From: Synechococcus sp. PCC 7502
GTDB taxonomy: Bacteria > Cyanobacteriota > Cyanobacteriia > Pseudanabaenales > Pseudanabaenaceae
Reading direction: 5' to 3'
Assembly (NCBI RefSeq): GCF_000317085.1
Contig: NC_019702.1
Span: 898,394-962,393, forward strand
Length of the DNA: 64,000 nt
The position numbers and the translations under genes are program-made. This document shows, one piece after another, positions 17,473 to 27,153 of the stretch; positions within the stretch are counted from its first letter, which is position 1, and the number at the start of each line of letters is the position of its first letter. The notes under the pieces are model-generated. The model saw only the letters and a program-made list of their open reading frames with translations, made no database searches and had not been told where the DNA came from.

Positions 17473-17958
17473 ATGCTTGATTCCAAGCTGGAACTGTCAG
17501 TAAAAACTAGTCCTGATTTAGCTACTGATTTATATGAAGTTGACTTTTATACTTGGACACAGGAGCAGTCAGCACTATTAAGGCAAGGTCAATGGCAATC
17601 CTAGGACATAGAGAATTTGGTGGAGGAAATTGAGTCATTGGGTAATCAGCAAAAACAAGAACTTCGCAATCGTTTGGGTGTTTTGATCGGACATTTACTG
17701 AAGCAGGAATTTCAACCCCAATTGCGCGGTAAAAACTGGCGGTCAACCATTATCGAACAACTGGATCGCATCACACTGCATTTAAAGGAAAATCCCATCT
17801 TAAAGCCCTATCTCAATCAAGCCATAATTGATGCCTATGAAATAGCTCTTGCTTTGGCTGTGCGAGAAACACCTCTTGATTATCCAGACTTACCCTCAGA
17901 TTGTCCCTATGCGACTAACCAAATCCTCGAACCACAATTTCCAGAAAATTTGCAATGA
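17473..17958 (+). pseudogene. DUF29 family gene with in-frame TAG
   Basis: The frame from ATG 17473 reads MLDSKLELSVKTSPDLATDLYEVDFYTWTQEQSALLRQGQWQS, then a TAG at 17602-17604 (codon 44), then DIENLVEEIESLGNQQKQELRNRLGVLI on to the stop at 17956-17958. This is a full 161-residue DUF29 protein (the YxxDFYxW motif, DxxNLxEEIExLG, and a C-terminal FPENLQ-like end) with one codon changed to stop; intact relatives have Leu at this position (LDxENLVEE), so a single TTG or TTA change explains it. Restart at TTG/GTG behind the stop could make a truncated protein. DUF29 function unknown. Confidence 0.82.
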
Positions 17959-18229
17959 CACTAACTTTTTTACAATCTTTCTAACGCCAGATTAGAAATT
18001 GGATCGGTGGGATAAGGCGGGATTACTAGAAAACAGATGGGATAAGGGTTTTGATTTTTGGAGCCAAAATCCAACGCATCGCTGCAATCCATGTTGGGAA
18101 TTTGTTTAGGACAATTGCTAGGACATTAAAAACTTATCATAAATAACCTTTGCTTACCCTAGACCGCCATAATGTGATCGCTTGAAATGCTTACCGAATA
18201 TTTGCTTTAAAAGACTTGATATAAACTAA

Positions 18230-18303
18230 TAGCAGCACCCGGAATTGAACCGGGGACCTACGGATTATGAGACCGTCGCTCTAACCAACTGAGCTATGCT
18301 GCC
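18230..18303 (-). tRNA. tRNA-Met (anticodon CAT)
   Basis: 74 nt cloverleaf on the minus strand, 5' end at 18303. Acceptor GGCAGCA/TGCTGCT, D arm GCTC/GAGC, anticodon loop CTCATAA, T arm CCCGG-TTCAATT-CCGGG. CCA is not encoded. The anticodon loop equals that of elongator tRNA-Met; a tRNA-Ile2 (lysidine-modified CAT) is the alternative. The anticodon stem closes with a T-T pair. Confidence 0.9.
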
Positions 18304-18523
18304 GCAAAAATAACTTTAATTTAAGTTGGGATAGTATCATAAACCATATCATAGCCTATTGAAAAATATACTTTAGGAGGAAGTAAACTTTTTTTCTAAA
18401 AGTAGTTTGTCAACCAGTTAAATTTTTGATATTGGCTGATTAGGAATTTATTTAAGAATTTAAGGCAGCTTTTCTAGTTAGTAATGCTACGATAATTAAC
18501 GCTGTATTTTTTAACTTAAAGTC

Positions 18524-18823
18524 GTGGCAAATATCAAGTCTTCAGCAAAACGTGCTCAAATCAGTGAACGAAATCGTTTGCGTAACAAATCCTATAAGTC
18601 TGCTGTCAAAACTCTCATGAAAAAGTATTTTGATGCAGTGAATAACTACCAAACTGCTCCTGGGGAAGAGTCTTTGGAAACCGCAAACACTAAACTGTCT
18701 CTAGCATTTAGCAAAATTGACAAAGCTGTCAAAAATGGTATTCTGCATCCTAACAATGGGGCGCGTAAAAAGGCAAGATTAGCAAAAGCCTTAAAAGCTG
18801 TACAACCTCAACCAGTTTCGTAA
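18524..18823 (+). CDS. rpsT: 30S ribosomal protein S20
   Basis: Primary 16S-binding protein of the small subunit. 99 aa, starting at GTG 18524: (M)[22 protein letters not shown], the universal S20 start. The middle has LMKKYFDAV and the C-terminal [20 protein letters not shown]. The GTG start agrees with the usual autogenous control of rpsT, in which a poor start codon is read only at low S20 level. A 7-bp palindrome AGATTAA-AA-TTAATCT follows the stop at 18826-18841 but without a T run. Confidence 0.97.
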   Translation: MANIKSSAKRAQISERNRLRNKSYKSAVKTLMKKYFDAVNNYQTAPGEESLETANTKLSLAFSKIDKAVKNGILHPNNGARKKARLAKALKAVQPQPVS

Positions 18824-18869
18824 ACTCAGATTAAAATTAATCTAATCAACTATATACATAGCAAATCAA

Positions 18870-19118
18870 ATGCCTGATCCTACTGGGAAAGATGAATTTC
18901 TGTATCCTACAGGTCGATTTTATGGAGATTTTTCGCCAGAGAAGCTCTTATTTGATGCGAATCTTCAAGAATTTAGTCATAGAGTCACAATTATATGTGC
19001 TTTGGAAAATGGGGGTAAAATTCCCCCGATTGAGGCATATAAGCAGATTAAGTTACTTTGGAAGCAGCTAAAAGTCTCAAAGAATAATTTGCTAACTGAT
19101 GATGAAGATGAACTTTAG
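18870..19118 (+). CDS. Small conserved-type cyanobacterial protein, 82 aa (DUF7219-like)
   Basis: Begins MPDPTGKDEFLYPTGRFYGDFSPEKLLFDANLQEFSHRV and continues with ICALENGGKIPPIEAYKQIKLLWKQLKVSK, a pattern I associate with small cyanobacterial proteins of the DUF7219 kind: an acidic, soluble, mostly helical protein. No catalytic motif. It follows rpsT by 46 bp in the same direction and converges with hisA. Function unknown. Confidence 0.72.
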   Translation: MPDPTGKDEFLYPTGRFYGDFSPEKLLFDANLQEFSHRVTIICALENGGKIPPIEAYKQIKLLWKQLKVSKNNLLTDDEDEL

Positions 19119-19135
19119 CTGAACTATACCTAAAA

Positions 19136-19906
19136 TTAGGCGATCGCAGTTCCTAGCTCTGGAGGAACATCTTGCCATCTGCCATTACCTACGGCTCTAA
19201 TTGCTTGTTTTAGATCGATACTGCCTGTATATATTGATTTGCCTAAAATTGCCCCAGTCACTCCTAACGGTTCTAGGCTCATAACACCAAGTAAGTCACT
19301 AATTGAACTAATACCACCAGAAGCGATAACTGGTACATTTATGTTTGTCGCTAAATGCGCTAGTGCTTCCAGATTTGCGCCTTGCATCGTACCATCACGA
19401 TAGATGTCGGTATATATAATTCCAGCCACGCCGATATTAGTCATGCGTTTTGCTAATTCTGTTGCCACTACTTCAGATGTTTCTAGCCAACCCCTAGTCG
19501 CCACCTTGCCATCACGGGCATCGATCCCCACCAAAATTTGTTCTGGGAATTCAGCACAGATATCAGCAACTAGTTGAGGTTTTTCTACGGCGACTGTCCC
19601 GAGAATTACCCGACTAACTCCAGTTCCTAGGACTGCCAAAATGCTATTTCGATCGCGCAAACCGCCGCCAACTTGGACATGGATAGGAATTGAGCGGGCG
19701 ATCGCTTCTATAATTTTTAGATTTTTAGGTTCCCCTTCCCTTGCTCCATTTAAATCAACCACATGAAGGTATTTTGCGCCCTGACTATACCATTGCTGCG
19801 CTACTTCCACAGGATCATCACCAAATATTTCTGATTGCTGATAATCGCCTTGATATAGCCTGACACAATGCCCATCTAATATATCGATCGCCGGAATTAC
19901 ATCCAT
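19136..19906 (-). CDS. hisA: HisA, phosphoribosylformimino-AICAR-P isomerase
   Basis: Fourth step of histidine synthesis (ProFAR to PRFAR); the product is used by HisF-HisH, and hisH lies at 51522 in this window. 256 aa, (beta/alpha)8 barrel. Catalytic Asp8 ([20 protein letters not shown]) and the second Asp in [16 protein letters not shown] (about 130). Phosphate loops VQVGGGLR and IASGGISS are intact. Single gene, converging with the 82-aa gene. Confidence 0.97.
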   Translation of the reverse strand: MDVIPAIDILDGHCVRLYQGDYQQSEIFGDDPVEVAQQWYSQGAKYLHVVDLNGAREGEPKNLKIIEAIARSIPIHVQVGGGLRDRNSILAVLGTGVSRVILGTVAVEKPQLVADICAEFPEQILVGIDARDGKVATRGWLETSEVVATELAKRMTNIGVAGIIYTDIYRDGTMQGANLEALAHLATNINVPVIASGGISSISDLLGVMSLEPLGVTGAILGKSIYTGSIDLKQAIRAVGNGRWQDVPPELGTAIA

Positions 19907-20160
19907 CTTTACTTCTTTCCTTGATCCAGAGTGAACCGCACTACTTTGTTCTAATTCTTGATTAAAAATTTGATTAGAAAGCAGTATTTTATTGTAGCCA
20001 GATTTAGAGCCAAGCGTCTTGATTTAGTTGAGATATTTTCGATATTAATGAAGAAATTATTAAAACTTCCTAGGGACTCCTTAATATCTCTTAGTATGTG
20101 ACCGTATGATTACTCATAGCTGTGTAATAATTCTTAGCCTAACAATTTTAACTTTTGCGA

Positions 20161-21090
20161 ATGCTTGAATCCTTTAGCTCTGAACGGTCACTAGATTCAA
20201 ATTCCCCTAATCTTCTAGTTTATATTCGGCGTTTAGTGATCTTAATGGCGATCGCTACGCTGTTTTTAATGGCATTAGGTAGTGCTACTAGAGTCATGAA
20301 TGCAGGTTTATCCTGCCCTGATTGGCCCCTATGCTATGGCGAGTTTGTGCCTACGGAGCAGATGAACTTACAGGTTTTTTTAGAGTGGTTTCATCGCTTA
20401 GTTGCCTCCAGCCTTGGGTTTGCCTCAATTATTCTCGCAGGCTCAACTTGGTGGTTTCGTAAATCTTTACCCCAATGGTTACCTTGGTTTGGTCTGGGAG
20501 CCTTAATTCTAGTAATTATCCAAGGAGCTTTAGGAGCTTTTACTGTCACTGAGTTACTCCGATTTGATATTGTCACCGCCCACTTAGGCACGGGGTTATT
20601 ATTTTTCTCTACACTAACGGTGGGTGCTAGTGCCTTATTTCCCTATAAGCCTGATGGCAATTCGGGTAAATTACCTTGGTTTAGTCTTGTCACAGCGATT
20701 TTAATCTATGGTCAAAGCATTCTAGGCGGATTAGTTGCTTCCCAGTGGGCATTGCATCAATGTTTGGCATATTCTAATAGCTTATGTGCGGTTATGAATA
20801 ACCACTTATTAGGCATAATTCCAGTCTGCCTATCGGTCTTGGCTATTGGGTTTTGGTGCGCTTACAGTAAAAGTATTGACTCTACAGTTAAAGCTATGGG
20901 TGCAGTTGCCGTAGTTTTTTTATTTATGCAAGTGGCGATCGGCTTTGCTACCTATAAATTACACCTGCAAGTTGAGCCGTTAACAGTTGCTCATCAATCT
21001 GTCGGAGCTTTATTACTGGGGAGCATGATTATCCTGACGGTTTTGGGATTTCGCAGTCAAAATCATTCGGTTTCAGTTATTTCCAGTTAA
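20161..21090 (+). CDS. ctaA: Heme A synthase (CtaA/COX15)
   Basis: Oxidises the C8 methyl group of heme O to give heme A for cytochrome c oxidase. 309 aa from ATG 20161 (an in-frame TTG lies 2 codons upstream). Eight transmembrane segments; the heme-ligand histidines are visible in FLEWFHRLVASSLGF, VTAHLGTGLLFF, MNNHLLGIIP and VAHQSVGALLLG. It precedes ctaB by 41 bp. Confidence 0.94.
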   Translation: MLESFSSERSLDSNSPNLLVYIRRLVILMAIATLFLMALGSATRVMNAGLSCPDWPLCYGEFVPTEQMNLQVFLEWFHRLVASSLGFASIILAGSTWWFRKSLPQWLPWFGLGALILVIIQGALGAFTVTELLRFDIVTAHLGTGLLFFSTLTVGASALFPYKPDGNSGKLPWFSLVTAILIYGQSILGGLVASQWALHQCLAYSNSLCAVMNNHLLGIIPVCLSVLAIGFWCAYSKSIDSTVKAMGAVAVVFLFMQVAIGFATYKLHLQVEPLTVAHQSVGALLLGSMIILTVLGFRSQNHSVSVISS

Positions 21091-21131
21091 ACAGAGCAAT
21101 AATTTAAAAATAAGCTTTAGGAGTTTGATCG

Positions 21132-22088
21132 ATGCAAAATATAACCTATGCTGACCGTCGCAATCGGGACTTGTCAGAAATAGTACAAAGCTACTTTCAA
21201 CTCACCAAACCTCGAATTATAGTTTTATTATTAATCACCACCGCAGGTGCAATGTGGATTGCCAGTGCAGGCAAGGTTGATCCCCTATTACTATTAGTCA
21301 CTGTATGTAGTGGAGCATTAGCTGCCGCCAGTGCCAATACCATTAACTGTATCTATGATCGAGATATTGATTATGTGATGGAGCGGACTCGCAGTCGTCC
21401 TTTGCCTTCGGGTCGAGTTAGTCCTAGGGATGCTTTAATCTTTGCGATCGCCCTCGCCCTAATTTCCTTTAGTTTGCTCTATGTATTTGCAAATTTATTA
21501 GCAGCAGGCTTGGCAATGTCTGGGATTGCAGTCTATGTAGGGGTTTACACGATCTGGCTGAAGCGTTCTAGCACCCAAAATATTGTAATTGGTGGGGCAG
21601 CAGGTGCCATTCCACCTTTGGTTGGTTGGGCAGCAGTTACAGGTGAACTGAGTTGGGCAGCATGGGTATTATTTGCGATCATTTTTGTCTGGACTCCTCC
21701 CCACTTTTGGGCTTTAGCATTAATGATTAAAGATGAATATGCCAAGGTTGGTGTACCCATGTTACCTGTGGTTGAAGGCTGCGAATCTACCAGTTGGCAA
21801 ATCTTGGCTTACACAATTTTATTAGTGCCAGTAACTTTACTGCTAGTTTATCCTTTGCACGTTATGGGTGCTGTTTACGGAATTACTGCTGTCAGCTTAG
21901 GTATAGTGTTTATTTTTAAGGCGATAAAGCTAATCAAAAATTCTAGCGATCGCCTTGCTGCCCGTGATGTATTTAAGTATTCCATTCTTTACCTAATGCT
22001 GCTATGTATTGCCATGGGAGTAGATAGTCTAGCGGTAACTGATAATTTACTAACTTACTTGGGCAGCAAGATTACTGACTTGATTTAA
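21132..22088 (+). CDS. ctaB: Heme O synthase (protoheme IX farnesyltransferase)
   Basis: UbiA-family membrane prenyltransferase adding farnesyl to protoheme. 318 aa, ATG 21132 with TAGGAG about 9 bases before. Motifs: [17 protein letters not shown], the Asp-rich [21 protein letters not shown], and the second loop with [20 protein letters not shown]. Nine or so transmembrane helices. It acts just before CtaA; the two form an operon, but the oxidase genes (ctaC/D/E) are not in the window. Confidence 0.96.
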   Translation: MQNITYADRRNRDLSEIVQSYFQLTKPRIIVLLLITTAGAMWIASAGKVDPLLLLVTVCSGALAAASANTINCIYDRDIDYVMERTRSRPLPSGRVSPRDALIFAIALALISFSLLYVFANLLAAGLAMSGIAVYVGVYTIWLKRSSTQNIVIGGAAGAIPPLVGWAAVTGELSWAAWVLFAIIFVWTPPHFWALALMIKDEYAKVGVPMLPVVEGCESTSWQILAYTILLVPVTLLLVYPLHVMGAVYGITAVSLGIVFIFKAIKLIKNSSDRLAARDVFKYSILYLMLLCIAMGVDSLAVTDNLLTYLGSKITDLI

Positions 22089-22235
22089 TATCTGCAACCA
22101 CAAATTAGGAAAAAGCTTAAGGAAATAGAGCAGGATTTAGTACTCTTAAATTTTGTGATCTAGAATTACCTAGTCATTACCTAACATTTTTGTCCAATAT
22201 CCTTAAACATACATAACTTAAAGAACAGCAGAGCT

Positions 22236-24821
22236 ATGCAGCCAATTCGTACATTTAACGTCACCCCTGCCATTCCAGAGAAGCTAGAACCTCTAAGAAA
22301 GCTGGCATATAACCTTTATTGGAGTTGGAACGTCGAGATCAAAGATTTATTTCGCCGCCTTGATCCAGAGCTTTGGGATGCAACCCGCCATAACCCTGTG
22401 TTAATGCTAGGTACAATTAGTCAAGAGCGTTTGCAAGCTGCCACCGAAGACGATGGGTTTGTGGCACAAATGGAGCGTTCTGCCCAACAACTAGATGATT
22501 ATTTGGCACGGCGCACTTGGTATGCCCGTCATCGTTCCTGTGAAGCTGCTCCTACGGAATGCTATGCCTACTACTCCGCCGAATTTGGCTTAACGGACTG
22601 TTTACCGATTTATTCTGGGGGCTTAGGCATTTTAGCGGGAGATCACCTTAAGTCTGCTAGTGATCTCGGCTTACCCTTGGTGGGTGTCGGTTTGCTCTAT
22701 CAAAAAGGCTACTTTGCCCAATACCTAAATCCCGATGGTTGGCAACAGGAACGGTATCCGATCAATGACTTTTTCAATATGCCCATTCATCTAGAGCGTA
22801 ATCCTGATGGCTCGGAACTGCATATTAGTGTCGATTATCCCAACAGTAATGGCAATGGGTTTAAACCTGTCTATGCCAGAATTTGGCGCATTCAGGTCGG
22901 TTCGGTACCTTTGTACTTAATGGACACAAACATTGAACCCAATAACCAAGAAGATCAAGATATTACCGATTATCTTTACGGTGGCGATATAGATGTCAGA
23001 ATTCGCCAAGAAATGATGCTGGGAATCGGTGGCACCAAAATGCTAGAAGCACTAGGACTAAAACCAACCGCCTATCACATGAACGAGGGTCACGCTGGCT
23101 TTTTATCTTTACAGCGTTTGACAAGCTTAATGCTAAATGATGGCTTGAACTTTAAAGAAGCAGCCCAAATGGCACAATCGACCCAGATTTTTACAACCCA
23201 CACTCCAGTACCTGCGGGGATTGATTTATTTCCTGCTGATAAGGTTTGGTACTACTTAGGCAATTATTGCGATCGCCTGAAAATTTCCAAAGATGACTTT
23301 TTAGCCCTGGGCAGACTTAATCCTCAGGATCACAATGAGCCGTTTAGTATGGCAAACTTTGCGATCAAAATGGCAACCTATATTAATGGGGTAAGTAAGC
23401 TACACGGAGCGGTATCTCGCCAAATGTTTAATGGACTGTGGGATCAGCTACCAACGGATGAAGTCCCAATTACCTCTATTACCAATGGGGTTCATGCCCG
23501 CACTTGGGTACAGGAAGATACGCAAACCCTCTATGATCGCTATTTTGGACCTAGTTGGTCATCAGCCGATCCAGAGGATCAAAAAATTTGGGATCGCATC
23601 TCCACTATTCCCGATGAAGAGTTATGGCGGAATCACCAAAGAGCCAAGGCAAGATTAGTCGTATTTGCCCGTGAGCGGTTAAAAAAGCAGCTAAGTAAGT
23701 GGGGAGCATCATCGGCGGAAATTCAAGAAGCAGGGGAGGCACTAGACCCAACCGCCTTAACCATTGGCTTTGCAAGAAGGTTTGCCACCTATAAACGGGG
23801 AACTTTATTCCTGTTAGATCGAGATCGGATTAAGAAATTACTCTGCGATCGCACCCGTAAGCTCCAATTCATCATTGCTGGTAAAGCTCACCCTAAAGAC
23901 ACTCCGGGTAAAGAACTAATTCGAGATATTGTGCGTTTCAGTCGTGAACATGATGTCCGTCACAGTATTGTCTTTATTGAAGATTATGATACCTATGTAT
24001 CTGGTTTGATGTTGGCTGGTTGTGATATTTGGCTAAATACACCTTTGCGTCCCCGTGAAGCATCTGGTACCAGTGGTATGAAAGCAGCAATGAATGGTTG
24101 TGCCAATATGAGCGTCCTCGATGGTTGGTGGGATGAGGCAGACTATGTTAAAACTGGTTGGCCCATTGGCTTAGGCGAAGAATATGATGACTTGTCTTAT
24201 CAAAATCGGGTTGAATCTAATGCTATTTATGAACTTTTAGAAAAAGATGCTCTGCCTTTGTTCTATAACCGCACTGAAGATGGGGTTCCTAGAGGTTGGG
24301 TGGCAAAAATGAAGGAAGCTATTCGCTTAAATACCCCTTTATTTAATACTGCCCGTATGGTTAGAGACTATGCGATCGAGGCTTATATTCCCGCTAGCGA
24401 TCGCTTTGTTCAACTCCATGATGATCATTATGCAAAAGCCAAGGAATTATCAATCTGGAAACAAAAACTGGAACAGCAGTGGCATAGTGTAGCAATTACT
24501 TCCATCGATATTTCTGAAACCTCAGAAGTTAGGGTTAACCAGCCGATCGCTGTCAAAGCTCAAGTATATTTGGGCGGATTGACCTGTGATGATGTCCAAG
24601 TTGAACTTTATCAAGGTGAAGTTGCCGAAAATGGTCATATTGTCAAAGGACTGGCAACAGCAATGACCTTGGAAACCTGTTCTACTGATGGATACGGGGT
24701 TTATCTAGGCGAAACTAGCTACACAGGTAGTGGCTTGCATGGTTTAGCTTTACGGATTTTACCTAAGCATCCTAGCCTAGCAAATGCCTACGAACCTCGT
24801 TTAATTCAATGGGCTAAATAA
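22236..24821 (+). CDS. glgP: Alpha-glucan phosphorylase
   Basis: Degrades glycogen to glucose-1-phosphate. 861 aa, of the alpha-glucan phosphorylase group that differs from the plant/animal glycogen phosphorylase core (begins FNVTPAIPEKLEPLRKLAYNLYWSWN). The PLP Lys is residue 616 in ASGTSGMKAAMNG; other landmarks are YSAEFGLTDCLPIYSGGLG, YHMNEGHAGFLSL, and GFARRFATYKRGTL. C-terminal part (from about 745) is the beta-rich tail of this family. Single gene with its own promoter region; a strong hairpin follows at 24855. Confidence 0.95.
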   Translation: MQPIRTFNVTPAIPEKLEPLRKLAYNLYWSWNVEIKDLFRRLDPELWDATRHNPVLMLGTISQERLQAATEDDGFVAQMERSAQQLDDYLARRTWYARHRSCEAAPTECYAYYSAEFGLTDCLPIYSGGLGILAGDHLKSASDLGLPLVGVGLLYQKGYFAQYLNPDGWQQERYPINDFFNMPIHLERNPDGSELHISVDYPNSNGNGFKPVYARIWRIQVGSVPLYLMDTNIEPNNQEDQDITDYLYGGDIDVRIRQEMMLGIGGTKMLEALGLKPTAYHMNEGHAGFLSLQRLTSLMLNDGLNFKEAAQMAQSTQIFTTHTPVPAGIDLFPADKVWYYLGNYCDRLKISKDDFLALGRLNPQDHNEPFSMANFAIKMATYINGVSKLHGAVSRQMFNGLWDQLPTDEVPITSITNGVHARTWVQEDTQTLYDRYFGPSWSSADPEDQKIWDRISTIPDEELWRNHQRAKARLVVFARERLKKQLSKWGASSAEIQEAGEALDPTALTIGFARRFATYKRGTLFLLDRDRIKKLLCDRTRKLQFIIAGKAHPKDTPGKELIRDIVRFSREHDVRHSIVFIEDYDTYVSGLMLAGCDIWLNTPLRPREASGTSGMKAAMNGCANMSVLDGWWDEADYVKTGWPIGLGEEYDDLSYQNRVESNAIYELLEKDALPLFYNRTEDGVPRGWVAKMKEAIRLNTPLFNTARMVRDYAIEAYIPASDRFVQLHDDHYAKAKELSIWKQKLEQQWHSVAITSIDISETSEVRVNQPIAVKAQVYLGGLTCDDVQVELYQGEVAENGHIVKGLATAMTLETCSTDGYGVYLGETSYTGSGLHGLALRILPKHPSLANAYEPRLIQWAK

Positions 24822-24854
24822 AGTAGTTAATTAGTTTAGTTAATTAATTCATGT

Positions 24855-24885
24855 CCCCTTTCCTAAAAATTACTTAGGAAGGGGG
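24855..24885. terminator. Hairpin between convergent glgP and dcd
   Basis: 12-bp stem CCCCTTTCCTAA / TTAGGAAGGGGG with one G-T pair and a 7-base loop, placed centrally between the two stop codons. No clear T run on either side, so it may be a stability hairpin or a weak bidirectional terminator. Confidence 0.6.
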
Positions 24886-24904
24886 ATATTGCTTAAATAC
24901 AGGT

Positions 24905-25486
24905 TTAAACACGGGCGATCGTGACTACTTCCGTTTGATCTTGGTACTTACCCTGACGGGATTGATAACTGACTGAGCAGGGTTCACCTTCTAGGAATAG
25001 TAATTGCACAATGCCTTCATTGGCATAAACCCGACAATCAGCACTGGAAGAGTTAGAAAATTCTAGAGTTAAATATCCGCGCCAGCCTGCTTCCACGGGG
25101 GTAATATTAGCGATCACTCCTACCCTTGCCATAGTGGATTTTCCCATACAAATAGCAGTAATGTTATCAGGCATTTCCAAACGTTCCAAAGCAACACCTA
25201 AACCGTAGGAGTGGGCAGGCAGGATAAAAAAAGCATCTTTACCGTCTGTGTGGAGTTTGGCAGTTTCCAGATTATCGGGACTAAATCGTTTGGGATCGAC
25301 GACTGTACCAGGTATATGCCTAAATATTCTAAATTCCTTGGGACTCAGGCGAATATCATAGCCAAAACTACTTAGACCATAGGAAATCACAGGATGACTA
25401 TCTACAGAGCGTACCTGTGAGGGTTGAAAGGGTGTAATCATTCCTTTCTCAGCCATTTCTTTGATCCAGATGTCATTCTTTAACAT
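24905..25486 (-). CDS. dcd: dCTP deaminase
   Basis: Converts dCTP to dUTP on the way to dTTP. 193 aa, trimeric dUTPase-like fold. Motifs: SYGLSSFGYDIRLS, FFILPAHSYGLGVALERLEMPDNI, the catalytic-region CMGKSTMARVGVIANITPVEAGWRGYLTLEFSN (quoted in part: GKSTMARVG, PVEAGWRG). Start ATG 25486. Bifunctional dCTP deaminase/dUTPase is an alternative which the sequence cannot settle. Confidence 0.94.
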   Translation of the reverse strand: MLKNDIWIKEMAEKGMITPFQPSQVRSVDSHPVISYGLSSFGYDIRLSPKEFRIFRHIPGTVVDPKRFSPDNLETAKLHTDGKDAFFILPAHSYGLGVALERLEMPDNITAICMGKSTMARVGVIANITPVEAGWRGYLTLEFSNSSSADCRVYANEGIVQLLFLEGEPCSVSYQSRQGKYQDQTEVVTIARV

Positions 25487-25655
25487 AGTCGTTGATTGCT
25501 TATCCTGATGATTGTAGGTAAATTTTATTGGTTATCCTGAGCTTCTAAGCTTACAGTTAAGAATGGAATTACGGCAATAATTAGTGCCAGTAAATCTGGA
25601 GTGAAGCTCTGTAATAATTAGATCAAGCTTGAGCGATCGCTTAGAGGTAGAAACT

Positions 25656-26231
25656 ATGGAAAGTCTGACTATTAGCATAGATACAATTATTGATCTTAGT
25701 GACGACAAGCTGTTTGAACTGTGTCAGCAACACTCTGAACTTAGATTTGAACGCAATGCTCAAGGGGATTTGGCAATTATGGCACCTGAAGGAAGTGATA
25801 CGGGCAGAGTTAGCTTTGAGTTAAGCGGACAGCTTTGGAATTGGAATGAAAGGAAAAAACTTGGTGTAGCATTTGGTACTTCCGCAGGTTTTATTTTACC
25901 CAATGGTGCCATGCGATCGCCTGATGTGTCATGGATACTCAAAGAAAGATGGGAAGCATTAAGCCCAGCACAACAAGCAAAATTTGCCCCGATCTGTCCA
26001 GATTTTGTGATTGAGTTAATGTCCCCTAATGATAATTTGATAATTACTCAAACAAAGATGAAGGAATATCAGGATAACGGCACAAGACTGGGTTGGTTGA
26101 TTAATCGCAAGGATCGGCAAGTGGAAATTTATCGCTTTGGTCAATCGGTGGAAATTCTGGAAAATCCTAATTCCCTCTCGGGAGAAAATGTCCTGCCTGA
26201 ATTTAGCTTAAGTCTTGAGACGATTTGGTAA
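25656..26231 (+). CDS. Uma2 family (DUF820) putative endonuclease-fold protein
   Basis: 191 aa from ATG 25656, preceded by GAGGTAG; an in-frame TTG at 25629 is rejected. PD-(D/E)XK nuclease fold as in the very abundant cyanobacterial Uma2 proteins: RNAQGDLAIMAPEGSDTG, the Asp in AMRSPDVSWILKERWEAL, the Glu in CPDFVIELMSPNDNL, and the Lys in TKMKEYQDNGTRLGWLI, followed by DRQVEIYR. Probable function unknown; many copies per genome. Three bases ahead of the DUF362 gene, likely operon. Confidence 0.87.
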   Translation: MESLTISIDTIIDLSDDKLFELCQQHSELRFERNAQGDLAIMAPEGSDTGRVSFELSGQLWNWNERKKLGVAFGTSAGFILPNGAMRSPDVSWILKERWEALSPAQQAKFAPICPDFVIELMSPNDNLIITQTKMKEYQDNGTRLGWLINRKDRQVEIYRFGQSVEILENPNSLSGENVLPEFSLSLETIW

Positions 26232-26234
26232 ATA

Positions 26235-27056
26235 ATGGCTTCATTAAATCTGAAATCTCATTTGCAATTTCAAAGGGATCAAGCGGTTAATGTTGCGGAT
26301 ACTAAAGATTTTGTTTATGCCCCTCCCCAACAAGCGATCGCTGCTAAAAGAATACTAGTTAAACCCAATTTAGGCTACCCTAATAAAGCACCAGTCACTG
26401 TGAGTATAAAGGTATTAGCAAAGGTCTTGCAGGGATTACGGGCAGCAAGTCCAGATGCAGAAATTCTGATTGTGGAAGGGGTATGTTCGGCTTTGTCTTT
26501 ACGGGAAATATGCGATCGCCAAGGGGTAGGAAATTTACTAGATGAGGGAATGCAGGTTTTAGATGCGGATACATTGCCCTGTAAGGAATATCAGAATTTG
26601 CAGCCTAATCCTGTACGATTTAAAACTATGCTTGCACCTACTCTATTAGAGGAAGTAGATTGTCGGATTACGGTGGGGGCATTTAAGCGCACCATTCTCA
26701 AAGATGAGCCTTTAATTTCCGCTTCCTTAAAGAATTTGTATGGCTTATTTCCCCGATCGCACTATAAAGCTCGCAGTCCTAATTCCCGTGGGCAGTTGCA
26801 TCGTCCCAGTGTGTCGTTAATTTTACAGGATGTGTATTTTTGTATTGGGCATTTATTTGATGGGGCTGTGGTAGATGGCGATCGCAAGCTGGAAAGTCTC
26901 GATTGGAAGCCAGATAAAGGGAAATCAGTAGAGTTGGGTAAGGTATTTTGGGGCAATGATCCGATTAGTGTGGATCGTAAAGCCTGTGAACTGGGGGGTG
27001 AAAAGATTCCGAGTTATTTAGAGGCGATCGACAATTTGAGGCAAAAGTTAAATTAG
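26235..27056 (+). CDS. DUF362 domain protein
   Basis: 273 aa, ATG 26235. DUF362 proteins share the pattern KPNLGYPNKAPVTVSIKVL near the N-terminus, VDCRITVGAFKRTILKDEPLISASLKNLYGLFPRSHYKAR (quoted in part: ASLKNLYGLFPRSHY), then GAVVDGDRKLESLDWKPDKGK. No Cys-rich ferredoxin domain, unlike longer DUF362 proteins. Function unknown. Overlaps nothing and follows the Uma2 gene directly. Confidence 0.82.
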   Translation: MASLNLKSHLQFQRDQAVNVADTKDFVYAPPQQAIAAKRILVKPNLGYPNKAPVTVSIKVLAKVLQGLRAASPDAEILIVEGVCSALSLREICDRQGVGNLLDEGMQVLDADTLPCKEYQNLQPNPVRFKTMLAPTLLEEVDCRITVGAFKRTILKDEPLISASLKNLYGLFPRSHYKARSPNSRGQLHRPSVSLILQDVYFCIGHLFDGAVVDGDRKLESLDWKPDKGKSVELGKVFWGNDPISVDRKACELGGEKIPSYLEAIDNLRQKLN

Positions 27057-27153
27057 TTAAATTATTAGAGCGATCGCAGGTTTGCCTTAACTTCTCCTTA
27101 AGCCAGTCCCTCAGCTTTCTATGCTATCTTCTTGCTAATTCTAGAAAGAACCT

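Noticed and set aside
17959-18229. Possible small RNA or terminator in the gap before tRNA-Met
   Set aside because: No stable hairpin with a T run or known RNA motif was visible.
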